From assembly GCA_001725155.1 (NCBI GenBank), contig MEFP01000030.1, positions 558,001 through 622,000 of the forward strand: a DNA stretch of 64,000 nt, in the 5' to 3' direction. The translations under genes were made by a program, and so were the position numbers. This document shows, piece after piece, positions 1 to 7,480 of this stretch. Origin of the DNA: Lysobacteraceae bacterium SCN 69-320. Lineage in GTDB: Bacteria; Pseudomonadota; Gammaproteobacteria; Xanthomonadales; Rhodanobacteraceae. The notes under the pieces were generated by a model that worked only from the letters and a program-made list of their open reading frames with translations, did not search any database and was not told the DNA's origin. How positions within the stretch are numbered: the first letter of the stretch is position 1; every line of letters begins with the position of its first letter.

Positions 1-138
1 CTGCACGAGCAGGCCGTTGTTGCGCAGCTTGTGCGGCTGCCAGTCGGCGAGGCGCAGCCCGAACGCGACGACCATCGGCGCGAGGAAGATCAGCATGATC
101 GCGATCAGCTGCAGGCGCTTGCGAGTCTGTATATCCAT
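1..138 (-). CDS. Partial membrane protein of the cytochrome oxidase assembly cluster (N-terminal 46 codons)
   Basis: The gene begins at ATG 138 and runs off the left edge. The visible product starts MDIQTRKRLQLIAIMLIFLA and has one hydrophobic segment at residues 9-26, followed by a basic, polar stretch, so it is probably an inner-membrane protein with a single N-terminal anchor. It lies 11 bp downstream of SURF1 on the same strand. In related genomes a short membrane protein of this kind often sits between SURF1 and COX15/ctaA, so a role in haem A delivery or oxidase assembly is plausible, but this rests on position only. The rest of the protein is outside the window. Confidence 0.6.
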   Translation of the reverse strand, partial: MDIQTRKRLQLIAIMLIFLAPMVVAFGLRLADWQPHKLRNNGLLVQ

Positions 139-149
139 ACAACAATTCC

Positions 150-869
150 TTAATTTCTTTTGCGCCAATGCAACACAACGAAGATGACGATGGCGGCGAG
201 CGCGAACGTGAACCACTGCAGCGCGTAGCCGCGGTGTTTTTCCGGCGGCATGACCGCCGGCGTCCAGCTGCGCACGAACGCCGAGCCCGGCTCCGCGTCG
301 AGCAGCAGCAGGCGCGGCGCGACCGGCGTGCCGAGGTCGGCGGCGACCGCGGCCGGATCGACGAACAGGGTCAGCTTGGGCCATCCGCTCTGTCGCGGCA
401 GCGCGTCGCCGCCGATGCGCAGGCCGCCGCCCGGCGCGGGCGCGTAGATACCGTGCAGCTCGACCTCGGTCAACGGCAGTTCCGGCCAGACCGGCGCCGG
501 CGTGCCCGGCATCGCGGCGACCCAGCCCAGATCGACCAGCAGGCGCCGCGGCGCGCCCTCGGGCGCGAACACCGCGATGACGCGCCGGCCGACGCGGCCG
601 TCATGGATCTGCTGGTCCAGCCAATAGCCGCGGCCGGCGACGTAATGGCCGCGCACCGCGACACGCGGATAGTCTTCCGCAGACAGGGTTTCCGGCAGCG
701 CGGCATATTGCCGCAGCGGTGCGTCGGCGGCCGCCGCGTACGAGGCCAGCAGGATTTCCTTCTCCTGTGCGCGATGCCATTGCCAGCGCGCCAGGCTCAG
801 GAATACGGCGAGGCCGGCCAGCAGCAGTATCCAGGCGAAGGCCGACGGCCGCTGCCAGCGCCTGCTCAT
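150..869 (-). CDS. SURF1 family cytochrome c oxidase assembly protein
   Basis: This 239-aa protein has the SURF1 layout: an N-terminal membrane helix (about residues 12-32), a roughly 180-residue periplasmic domain, and a C-terminal helix (about 217-235) followed by a basic tail. Family signatures visible are the early LARWQWHRAQEK segment, the middle GRVGRRVIAVFAPEG stretch, and HRGYALQWFTFALAAI before the second helix. SURF1 helps insert haem a into subunit I of aa3 oxidases. The gene is co-directional with ctaCDGE further along the minus strand but is separated from coxC by an AraC regulator, a small Cys-rich gene and the opposite-strand DUF2909 gene. The start at ATG 869 is the only one that keeps the first helix whole. 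Confidence 0.9.
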   Translation of the reverse strand: MSRRWQRPSAFAWILLLAGLAVFLSLARWQWHRAQEKEILLASYAAAADAPLRQYAALPETLSAEDYPRVAVRGHYVAGRGYWLDQQIHDGRVGRRVIAVFAPEGAPRRLLVDLGWVAAMPGTPAPVWPELPLTEVELHGIYAPAPGGGLRIGGDALPRQSGWPKLTLFVDPAAVAADLGTPVAPRLLLLDAEPGSAFVRSWTPAVMPPEKHRGYALQWFTFALAAIVIFVVLHWRKRN

Positions 870-926
870 CGCGCGGCGCGCCTATACTGGCGGCCGATTC
901 CAGCCGCGCGCGCGAACGTTTCTGTC

Positions 927-1136
927 ATGGCCCAAAAACTTCTCATCGTCGGGTTCCTGATCGTGATTCTCTACAACCTCGGCGCCGGGCTGTATTACAT
1001 GCTGGTCGACAAGGGTACGACCAATCGCGCGGTAAAGGCGCTGACGCGACGAATCGCCCTGTCGGTCGCGCTGATTCTGCTGGTGATGTTTGCAATCTGG
1101 ATGGGCTGGATAACACCGCACGACATAGGCCGCTGA
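927..1136 (+). CDS. DUF2909 family twin-transmembrane small protein
   Basis: The 69-aa product starts MAQKLLIVGFLIVILYNLG. It has two hydrophobic helices (about residues 4-26 and 43-62) joined by a basic loop with DKGTTNRAVKALTRR, which is the pattern of the DUF2909 twin-transmembrane family commonly found beside SURF1 and cytochrome oxidase genes. It is transcribed away from SURF1, with only 57 bp between the two starts. A TATACT hexamer at 883-888 could serve as its -10 element. The function is unknown; the neighbourhood suggests a role in oxidase biogenesis. Confidence 0.8.
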   Translation: MAQKLLIVGFLIVILYNLGAGLYYMLVDKGTTNRAVKALTRRIALSVALILLVMFAIWMGWITPHDIGR

Positions 1137-1385
1137 CGCCCGCGGCGGCGGCCGCGGCATCGTGGATCCGGCGTTCGCCGCGCGGCGGCATGCGGCCCCG
1201 GCCGAGCGTGCTGCCGAGCGCGCGCGTATCGACGTCGCCGGCGGCGGAACGCGCGCCGCCTTGCCGGCCACAGCCGGCGGCCACCGGATGCGGCGGCGTT
1301 TCCGGCTCGGCTCCAGGGGTACTGGCGATGCGTGTGCCGGCTGGCAGCTCAGCGGTTTCCGCTGCGGCACGCCTCCGCAAAGCAA

Positions 1386-1411
1386 GCGCCGCCGGCGGCA
1401 GCCGGCGGCGC
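1386..1411 (-). terminator. Hairpin terminator after the 47-aa Cys-rich gene
   Basis: A perfect 11-bp GC stem (1386-1396 with 1401-1411, loop ggca) lies 15 bp past the stop of the small minus-strand gene. On that strand it is followed by TTGCTTTG, a short T-rich run, as in an intrinsic terminator. The rest of 1137-1426 shows no gene, only GC-rich sequence. Confidence 0.55.
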
Positions 1412-1426
1412 GGTTCCACGAGCGGC

Positions 1427-1570
1427 TCAGCCGTTGCCGGCGGCCTGCGCTTCCCGGAGTTTCTGCGCGCATTCCTCGCAGCAGACTTCGACGGTCTTGC
1501 CGCCGATCTTCACACTGATGCGGTTGTCGTCCAGCGGGTAGTCGCAAGCGGCGCAGGTAGACGTTGCCAT
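1427..1570 (-). CDS. Small Cys-rich (CxxC...CCxxC) putative metal-binding protein, 47 aa
   Basis: A short gene begins at ATG 1570 with a good ribosome site (GGAG, 7 nt before the start). The product reads MATSTCAACDYPLDDNRISV and then a VCCEECAQKLRE segment. It therefore has a CAAC pair near the N-terminus and a CCEEC cluster about 20 residues later, spaced like a small zinc-ribbon or TRASH-type metal site. There is no signal peptide or membrane helix, so it is probably cytosolic. A stem (1588-1593 with 1599-1604) sits just upstream of the ribosome site and a terminator hairpin follows the gene. It lies inside the oxidase gene region, so copper or zinc handling can be imagined, but no function is established. 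Confidence 0.6.
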   Translation of the reverse strand: MATSTCAACDYPLDDNRISVKIGGKTVEVCCEECAQKLREAQAAGNG

Positions 1571-1667
1571 GGTAGTTCTCCAGATTTCACCCGACGGCCG
1601 GGTGAGGCATAGCTTCCGCTCCGGCGACCGGCGGCGCTGTCGGATTCTTTAGCCAGTTCGCGGACTG

Positions 1668-1827
1668 GTGTCCTGTCCCGCCGATACGGCGAAGACATTC
1701 CGGAGGGATTTCGTCCCGGGACCTGGCGCCGCGAGGAGACGTGGCAGCGCTACGGCGACGAACGGCAACGACGTATCGGGGCGAAAGACCCCGCAAGCAT
1801 TCGATGGCTGTTGGCGGGACAGGACAC
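1668..1827. repeat. 15-bp exact inverted repeat bracketing about 130 bp
   Basis: The 15-mer at 1668-1682 is the exact reverse complement of 1813-1827. The right arm abuts the stop codon of the araC-type gene and the left arm lies in intergenic DNA. The segment between holds a small GGGG/CCCC hairpin around 1780 and no gene. It could be a small non-autonomous element or part of a long-range terminator structure. Confidence 0.4.
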
Positions 1828-2648
1828 TAACGCAGGCTGCGCTGGAACGCCGACGGCGAGCGGCCGTAGGTCTGGCGGAACGCCGAAGCGAAATGGCTGT
1901 GACTGGAGAAGCCGAGCTCCAGTGCAAGCGCCGACAGATCCGCTTCGTGCGGCAGGCGATCCAGCGCGCGGGCCAGACGCAGGCGCAGCTGGTAGCGATA
2001 CAGCGGCAGGCCTTCGACTTCGGCGAACACCTGGGTCAGGTAGACCGGCGAGCCGCCGAGTTCGGCGGCGATCTCGGCCAGGGTCCAGCGCCGAGACAGA
2101 TCGCCGGCAAGCAGCAGCTTGGCGCGGTCGACGAGGCGCCGTCGCAGCCGCGTCGCACACGGCGCGCGCGCCGTGCGCGGGCCGAGGCTGCGACAGACCA
2201 GGGTCAGCAGCAGGCCTTCGGCTTCCAGCGTCTCGACCACGCCGCCGGCGAGACCGTGACGCAACAGCGCGACCAGTGCCTGAGCGCGCGCGTCGATGCG
2301 CAGGCTCTGCTCGCGCAGTCCGGCCGCACCGGGCAGCAGCAGCGCAGCCGGCGCGAGTTCCTGCAAGGTCGCTTCGGGCAGGGCCAGCGACAGGCAGGCG
2401 TCGCCGCCCTCGACCGGGTGGCTGACGCGATACGCCTGGCCGGCGTTGAAGAACAGCACGTGGTTGGCGTCGGCCACCGACTGTTCGCTGCCGACGTGGC
2501 GCACGTAGACGCCGCGATACGGAAACACCAGATGCGTCGCGGCCGTGCATTCCTCGTCGCTGCGATGACGGCATTCGCCGCGGCAGCGCACGTCGCGCAC
2601 CGAGACGGTGCCGGTATCCAGCAGCACGCTGACATCGAACTCGGCCAT
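1827..2648 (-). CDS. AraC family transcriptional regulator
   Basis: The 273-aa protein has an N-terminal cupin-like effector domain (about residues 1-150, with RGVYVRHVG and NHVLFFNAGQAY strands) and a C-terminal AraC/XylS double helix-turn-helix (about 165-270). The latter shows WTLAEIAAELGGSPVYLTQV in the first helix pair and LALELGFSSHSHFASAFRQ in the second, then the usual YGRSPSAFQRSLR end. It probably binds DNA as a monomer or dimer in response to a small ligand, but the ligand cannot be read from sequence. It is inserted between coxC and the SURF1 side of the oxidase cluster. It may regulate neighbouring genes or may simply have landed there. Confidence 0.88.
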   Translation of the reverse strand: MAEFDVSVLLDTGTVSVRDVRCRGECRHRSDEECTAATHLVFPYRGVYVRHVGSEQSVADANHVLFFNAGQAYRVSHPVEGGDACLSLALPEATLQELAPAALLLPGAAGLREQSLRIDARAQALVALLRHGLAGGVVETLEAEGLLLTLVCRSLGPRTARAPCATRLRRRLVDRAKLLLAGDLSRRWTLAEIAAELGGSPVYLTQVFAEVEGLPLYRYQLRLRLARALDRLPHEADLSALALELGFSSHSHFASAFRQTYGRSPSAFQRSLR

Positions 2649-2711
2649 GACCGCCTCCGCGCCGGGCCTCGCCGGCAGGCTACAGGAACGCGCTGCGCGA
2701 TCGCCAGAAAC

Positions 2712-2736
2712 GAAAAAGCCGCGCGATGCGCGGCTT
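2712..2736 (-). terminator. Rho-independent terminator of the cox operon
   Basis: A 9-bp stem, 2716-2724 with 2728-2736 (AAGCCGCGC/GCGCGGCTT, loop of 3), is followed on the minus strand by TTTTT. It lies 24 bp past the coxC stop and is a textbook intrinsic terminator for the ctaC-ctaD-ctaG-coxC transcript. Confidence 0.85.
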
Positions 2737-2759
2737 CTGCGTGTGCTTCTGCCTGTGGT

Positions 2760-3632
2760 TCAGAGCACGTAAACGAACATGAACAGACCGAGCCAGACCA
2801 CGTCGACGAAGTGCCAGTACCAGGCGACGGCTTCGAAGCCGAAGTGGTTGTCCTTCGTGAAATGACCCTTGAGGCAGCGGAACCAGATCACCAGCAGCAT
2901 GATCGTGCCGAGGGTGACGTGCAGGCCGTGGAAGCCCGTCAGCATGAAGAACGTGGAGCCGTAGACGCCCGAGCCCAGGGTCAGGTTCAGGTGCTTGTAG
3001 GCCTCGATGTATTCCTCGGCCTGGAAGAACAGGAACAGGCCGCCAAGCGCGACGGTCAGGCCCAGGAACACGAGCAGTTGCAGGCGATGGCCGGCGCGCA
3101 GCGCGTGATGGGCGATCGTGATCGTGACGCCCGAGGTCAGCAGGATCAGCGTGTTCAGCAGCGGCACGCCCCAGGCCGGAATCGTCTGGAAGCTGCCGCC
3201 GAGCGCGCCGGGACCGTTGGTCGGCCAGGCGGCCGCGTATTCCGGATGCAGGTAGAAGTTGGTCAGCGCGCCGTGGCCTTCGCCGCCGAGCCAGGGCACC
3301 GAGTACATGCGCGCATAGAACAGCGCGCCGAAGAATGCGGCGAAGAACATGATCTCGGAGAAGATGAACCACATCATTCCCATGCGGAACGAGGTGTCGA
3401 CCTGGGCGTTGTAGAAGCCCTTGATCGACTCGCGGATCACGTCGCCGAACCAGCCCCACATCATGAACAGCAGGATCGCGACGCCCACGAAGAACGCCGG
3501 CTTGCCCCAGCTGACTTCATTGAGCCAGTTGGCGGCGCCGATCATGGTCGTGAACAGGCCTATCGTGCCCACCGCGGGCCACTTGCTGCCGTGGGGCACG
3601 TAGTAGATGTGCTTGCCTTCTGCTGCTGCCAT
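2760..3632 (-). CDS. coxC: Cytochrome c oxidase subunit III
   Basis: This 290-aa integral membrane protein is subunit III of an aa3-type haem-copper oxidase, which stabilises the proton-uptake side of the enzyme. The sequence shows seven hydrophobic helices and family landmarks: the VPHGSKWPAVG N-terminus, FRMGMMWFIFSEIMFFAAF (helix with the conserved Glu), the HPEYAA and GPGALGG loop, FHGLHVTLGTIML, and the C-terminal HFGFEAVAWYWHFVDVVWLG. It is the last gene of the ctaC-ctaD-small-ctaG-coxC run, 27 bp after ctaG, and is followed by a strong intrinsic terminator. No truncation or odd residue was seen. Confidence 0.96.
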   Translation of the reverse strand: MAAAEGKHIYYVPHGSKWPAVGTIGLFTTMIGAANWLNEVSWGKPAFFVGVAILLFMMWGWFGDVIRESIKGFYNAQVDTSFRMGMMWFIFSEIMFFAAFFGALFYARMYSVPWLGGEGHGALTNFYLHPEYAAAWPTNGPGALGGSFQTIPAWGVPLLNTLILLTSGVTITIAHHALRAGHRLQLLVFLGLTVALGGLFLFFQAEEYIEAYKHLNLTLGSGVYGSTFFMLTGFHGLHVTLGTIMLLVIWFRCLKGHFTKDNHFGFEAVAWYWHFVDVVWLGLFMFVYVL

Positions 3633-3659
3633 GATGAAAACCCCGGTTGGAACGCTGGA

Positions 3660-4232
3660 TCAGGACGCCGGCGCGGCGGCCTGGCTGGATTCGGCCAGTT
3701 TCTTGGTCGCTATGTCGTTCTCGAGGAACGTATAGGCGAGCGTCAAGGTACTGATGTCTTTGGGCAGCCGCGGATCGACGACGAAGCGCACGGGCATGCG
3801 CTTGGATTCGCCGGCGCGCAGCAGCTGCTCGGTGAAGCAGAAACATTCGGTCTTGTTGAAGTACAGCGACGCCGAGTTCGGCGCGACGCTGGGCACCGCA
3901 TTGCCGACGATGTCGCGCTGCGACACGTTGGTCGCGTCGAACCAGGCCTCGGTCAGCTCGCCCGGATGCACCTGCACGCTGACCTTTTCCGAACTGAACG
4001 TCCAGGGCAGCTTGGAGTTGGTGTTGGCGACGAACTGCACGGTGACCACGCGGGACGTGTCGACGGTCAACGCTGCCGCGGCTTCCGCGTCGGCCGCACC
4101 CTGATCGAGCTTGATGCCGAGCACGTGCTCGCAGGCGATGTTGTACAGCGGGATCAGCGCGAAGCAGAACGCGAACGCCGCGCCGGCGATGATCCAGCCC
4201 TTCTTCTGCCAGGAACGGTTGGCTTCGCTCAT
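3660..4232 (-). CDS. ctaG: Cytochrome c oxidase assembly protein CtaG/Cox11
   Basis: The 190-aa protein has one N-terminal helix (about residues 13-31, WIIAGAAFAFCFALIPLYN) and a periplasmic beta domain with the copper-binding CFCF motif (within NKTECFCFTEQLL). Cox11/CtaG delivers copper to the CuB centre of subunit I. The conserved PFV/DPR element appears as VRFVVDPRLPKD near the C-terminus. Its start overlaps the stop of the 49-aa gene upstream by an ATGA junction, so the two are probably translationally coupled. Length and motifs are typical of the family. Confidence 0.95.
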   Translation of the reverse strand: MSEANRSWQKKGWIIAGAAFAFCFALIPLYNIACEHVLGIKLDQGAADAEAAAALTVDTSRVVTVQFVANTNSKLPWTFSSEKVSVQVHPGELTEAWFDATNVSQRDIVGNAVPSVAPNSASLYFNKTECFCFTEQLLRAGESKRMPVRFVVDPRLPKDISTLTLAYTFLENDIATKKLAESSQAAAPAS

Positions 4233-4378
4233 CGCGCCGCTCCGCCGTGAAGCATCAGCAGCGCGCGCACGAAGAAGCCGCCGTAGACCAGCGCGACGAT
4301 ACCCACGACGATCCAGACCGTGCGGCGTATCGCGGCGCGGCGGGTGGCGGGGTCGAAGCGGGCAGGTTCAGTGCTCAT
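4229..4378 (-). CDS. Cytochrome oxidase small assembly-type membrane protein, 49 aa
   Basis: This short gene runs from ATG 4378 to a TGA that overlaps the ctaG start (ATGA). The product MSTEPARFDPATRRAAIRRT is followed by one hydrophobic helix (about residues 21-43, with VWIVVGIVALVYGGFFVRAL). It lies between ctaD and ctaG, where many proteobacteria carry a very short single-helix protein annotated as an oxidase small assembly protein. The position, coupling and topology fit that role; the primary sequence of this family is weakly conserved, so the assignment is by context. Confidence 0.72.
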   Translation of the reverse strand: MSTEPARFDPATRRAAIRRTVWIVVGIVALVYGGFFVRALLMLHGGAAR

Positions 4379-4421
4379 CGGTTCGGCGGCGCGCCGCCGT
4401 CAGCGGCGCGCCTGAGTCGCA

Positions 4422-6047
4422 TCAGTGGGTCGGATCGCCGTGGGCGAGATCCTGCGCGCGGATCAGCGGCGGCTCGGTGAAGGTGTGGTGCGGTGCCGGC
4501 GACGGCACCGTCCATTCCAGACCGTGGGCGCCTTCCCAGACCTGCTGGGTAGCGGTTGCGCCGTGCTTCTTCGAGTGCCACAGGATCAGGAACATGAACA
4601 CCGGCGTGCACAGCATGCCGAACGCGCCGATCGAGCTGACCATGTTCCAGTCGGCGAATGCGACGTTGTAGTCCGGGATGCGGCGCGGCATGCCGGCCAG
4701 GCCGAGGAAGTGCTGCGGGAAGAACAGCAGGTTCACGAACACGATGGTCCACCAGAAATGGAATTTGCCCCACTTCTCCGAATACATCTTGCCGGTCCAC
4801 TTCGGCCACCAGTAGTAGACCGCGGCGATGATCGAGAACAGCGCGCCGGTCACGAGCACGTAGTGGAAGTGGGCGACGACGAAATAGGTGTCGTGGTACT
4901 GGAAGTCGGCCGGCACGATCGCGAGCATCAGGCCCGAGAAGCCGCCGATCGTGAACAGGATGACGAAGCCGATCGCCCAGAGCATCGGCGTCTCGAACGT
5001 CATCGAGCCCTTCCACATCGTCGATACCCAGTTGAACACCTTAACGCCCGTGGGCACCGCGATCATCATCGTCGCGTACATGAAGAACAGCTCGCCGCCG
5101 AGCGGCATGCCGACCACGAACATGTGGTGCGCCCAGACGATGAAGCTCAGGAAGGCGATCGAAGCGGTCGCGTACACCATGGCCTGGTAGCCGAACAGCG
5201 GCTTGCGCGCGAAGGTCGGGATGATCTCCGACACGACGCCGAACGCCGGCAGGATCATGATGTAGACCTCGGGGTGACCGAAGAACCAGAAGATGTGCTG
5301 GAACATCACCGGGTCGCCGCCGCCGGCCGCGTCGAAGAAGCTGGTGTGGAAGAACTTGTCGGTCAGCAGCATGGTGACCGCACCGGCCAGCACCGGCATC
5401 ACGGCGATCAGCAGGAACGCGGTGATCAGCCAGGTCCAGACGAACAGCGGCATCTTGAGCAGGTCCATGCCCGGCGCGCGCATGTTCAGGATGGTCGCGA
5501 TGATGTTGATCGCGCCCATGATCGAGCTGATACCCATCATGTGGATCGCGAAGATCGCGAACGCCACCGAGGAACCGCCCTGCAGCGACAGCGGCGGATA
5601 CAGGGTCCAGCCGCCGGCCGGGGCACCGCCCGGCAGGAACAGGGTGCACAGCAGCACGGTGAACGCGAACGGCATGATCCAGAAGGACCAGTTGTTCATG
5701 CGCGGCAGCGCCATGTCGGGCGCGCCGATCTGCAGCGGGATCATCCAGTTGCCGAGACCGACGAAGGCCGGCATGACGCCGCCGAAGATCATGACCAGGG
5801 CGTGTACCGTGGTCATCTGGTTGAAGAAGTAGGGTTCGACCAGCTGCAGGCCCGGCTTCATGAGCTCTGCACGGATGACGCCGGACATGGCGCCGCCGAT
5901 GCAGAACATGATGAAGGCGAAGACCAGGTACAGCGTACCGATGTCCTTGTGGTTGGTCGTGAAGACCCAGCGATTCCAGAAGCCCTGCGGCTTGTGGTCG
6001 TGGTCGTCGTGATGATCGGCGTGGTGACCGGCGGCGTGCGTTGCCAT
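4422..6047 (-). CDS. ctaD: Cytochrome c oxidase subunit I
   Basis: The 541-aa catalytic subunit of an aa3 oxidase carries about twelve membrane helices. It shows the CuB/Tyr motif [16 protein letters not shown], the two CuB histidines in [12 protein letters not shown], and the haem ligands in [14 protein letters not shown]. The N-terminus is rich in His ([16 protein letters not shown]) before the first helix, a common feature that may help bind metal. The enzyme reduces oxygen to water with electrons from subunit II. It is 22 bp after ctaC and 43 bp before the small assembly gene. No missing ligand was found. Confidence 0.98.
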   Translation of the reverse strand: MATHAAGHHADHHDDHDHKPQGFWNRWVFTTNHKDIGTLYLVFAFIMFCIGGAMSGVIRAELMKPGLQLVEPYFFNQMTTVHALVMIFGGVMPAFVGLGNWMIPLQIGAPDMALPRMNNWSFWIMPFAFTVLLCTLFLPGGAPAGGWTLYPPLSLQGGSSVAFAIFAIHMMGISSIMGAINIIATILNMRAPGMDLLKMPLFVWTWLITAFLLIAVMPVLAGAVTMLLTDKFFHTSFFDAAGGGDPVMFQHIFWFFGHPEVYIMILPAFGVVSEIIPTFARKPLFGYQAMVYATASIAFLSFIVWAHHMFVVGMPLGGELFFMYATMMIAVPTGVKVFNWVSTMWKGSMTFETPMLWAIGFVILFTIGGFSGLMLAIVPADFQYHDTYFVVAHFHYVLVTGALFSIIAAVYYWWPKWTGKMYSEKWGKFHFWWTIVFVNLLFFPQHFLGLAGMPRRIPDYNVAFADWNMVSSIGAFGMLCTPVFMFLILWHSKKHGATATQQVWEGAHGLEWTVPSPAPHHTFTEPPLIRAQDLAHGDPTH

Positions 6048-6069
6048 GGATTCGACCTCGTACTAAGAC

Positions 6070-6972
6070 TTAACCCTGCGGCGCGGCGGGAGCCGGCGCG
6101 GCAGTGGCGGCAGCGGGAGCGGCGGCAGCCTGCTGGGCGGCGAGCCACTGGTCGAATTCGGCCTTGGGCTTGGCTTCGACGACGATGGGCATGAAGCCGT
6201 GGTCCTGGCCGCACAGTTCGGCGCACTGGCCGCGGTAGGTACCGGGCTGTTCAATCAGGGTCCAGGCATCGTTGATGATGTTGGGGTTCGCATCGACCTT
6301 CCAGCCGAGCGCCGGCACCCACCAGGAGTGGATCACGTCGTCGGAAGTGATGACGAAGCGGATCTTGGCGCCGGTCGGCAGCACGAGCGGCTTGTCGACG
6401 TTGAGCAGGTAGGTGGCGTCGTTGCCGACCTTGACCGCGTGCGGGTCGAGGCCCGACTTCAGCTGGCGCGTCTTGTCGCTTTCCGAGTCGAGCTTGGACA
6501 TGAAGCCGACGCCGGTGGGCTTGCCTTCGTAGTCCAGGTATTCGTAGCGCCACTTCCACTGGTAGCCGGTGACCTTGATGGTCAAGGTGGCGTTGGAGGT
6601 GTCGGCCTGCTTGATCAGCATGCCGGTGGCCGGCCAGGCACAGGCGACAAGGATGAGGATCGGGATGACGGTCCAGATCACCTCGGCCTTGGTGTTGTGG
6701 CTCCACTGGGCCGCGACGGCGCCCTTGGACTTGCGGAACTTGAACATCGCATAGGCCATCGCGCCGAACACGATGATGCCGATGATCACGCAGACCCAGA
6801 GCACGATCATGTGCGCCGTATAGGCGTTGCGTGCGGTCTGGGTGACGCCGGGCGTCATGTTCAGCTGCCAGCGCGCCGGCAGCGTGCTTGCGGCACAACT
6901 GATATTCACGGCCAGCGTGAGCAGCGCCGCGCTAACGGCACGCCCGGTTCGCGTAGTTGCCAGAGACTTCAT
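6070..6972 (-). CDS. ctaC: Cytochrome c oxidase subunit II (CuA subunit)
   Basis: The ATG at 6972 is preferred because AGGG lies 8 nt upstream; an in-frame ATG at 6978 is too close to it. The 300-aa product has a signal peptide, two membrane helices (about residues 55-80 and 100-120) and a periplasmic cupredoxin domain. The CuA site is visible as VIHSWWVPALG and GQCAELCGQDHGFMPI, giving the His, two Cys, His and Met ligands. The C-terminus is an Ala/Pro-rich tail with no cytochrome c domain, so electrons must come from a separate cytochrome. It is the first gene of the cox operon. Confidence 0.96.
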   Translation of the reverse strand: MKSLATTRTGRAVSAALLTLAVNISCAASTLPARWQLNMTPGVTQTARNAYTAHMIVLWVCVIIGIIVFGAMAYAMFKFRKSKGAVAAQWSHNTKAEVIWTVIPILILVACAWPATGMLIKQADTSNATLTIKVTGYQWKWRYEYLDYEGKPTGVGFMSKLDSESDKTRQLKSGLDPHAVKVGNDATYLLNVDKPLVLPTGAKIRFVITSDDVIHSWWVPALGWKVDANPNIINDAWTLIEQPGTYRGQCAELCGQDHGFMPIVVEAKPKAEFDQWLAAQQAAAAPAAATAAPAPAAPQG

Positions 6973-7394
6973 TGCCATCACCCTAAAGCCATCCCAGTCG
7001 TTGGGGCCGCCGCCGCACACCGGACGCGACGCAACCGTTTGCGGTCCCGTCGAACCGGCGTCCGGCCACGCACCGAATGCCATCGTGCCGCCGATCGCAG
7101 GCCCCGGCTGGTGGGACCTGGCGCGCCTGCGCGCCGCTGCACGGACCGCAGAGCGGTACGCAGGCGGCGATGAGGCGGTTACGCATGATCGGCACCGGTA
7201 CCGCTGCGGCGCCGGCGACCAGCGCCGCGCCGGCAGTCGGCGCCGGGCGTAGAACCGCGAAATGATAGTGGCTGGGCCGCAGACGGGCAAGGAAAGCCGC
7301 GCGGCCGCCTGCACGACATTCGCCGGCCACTGCCCACTACCCTGCGGCGAATTGCCACAGGGCCGGTACCCGCGCGAATGCGTCGATATGGATC
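6973..7394. other. Divergent intergenic region between ctaC and putA
   Basis: No gene is supported in this stretch. It must hold the minus-strand cox promoter, but no convincing -35/-10 pair was seen for it. Open frames crossing it are upstream extensions of ctaC and putA without supporting start signals. Confidence 0.5.
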
Positions 7395-7422
7395 TTGACC
7401 GGGTCGGGCCCCACCCTAGAAT
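7395..7422 (+). promoter_or_regulatory. Candidate sigma-70 promoter for putA
   Basis: TTGACC (7395-7400) and TAGAAT (7417-7422) are separated by 16 nt, and lie 58 nt upstream of the chosen putA GTG. This is a good match to the vegetative consensus in otherwise very GC-rich DNA. Confidence 0.5.
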
Positions 7423-7480
7423 CCCGCTGCTCCCCTTGCCGGGCCTGGGCCAGGCCGGCGTTCCATCACCGAGATACTCC

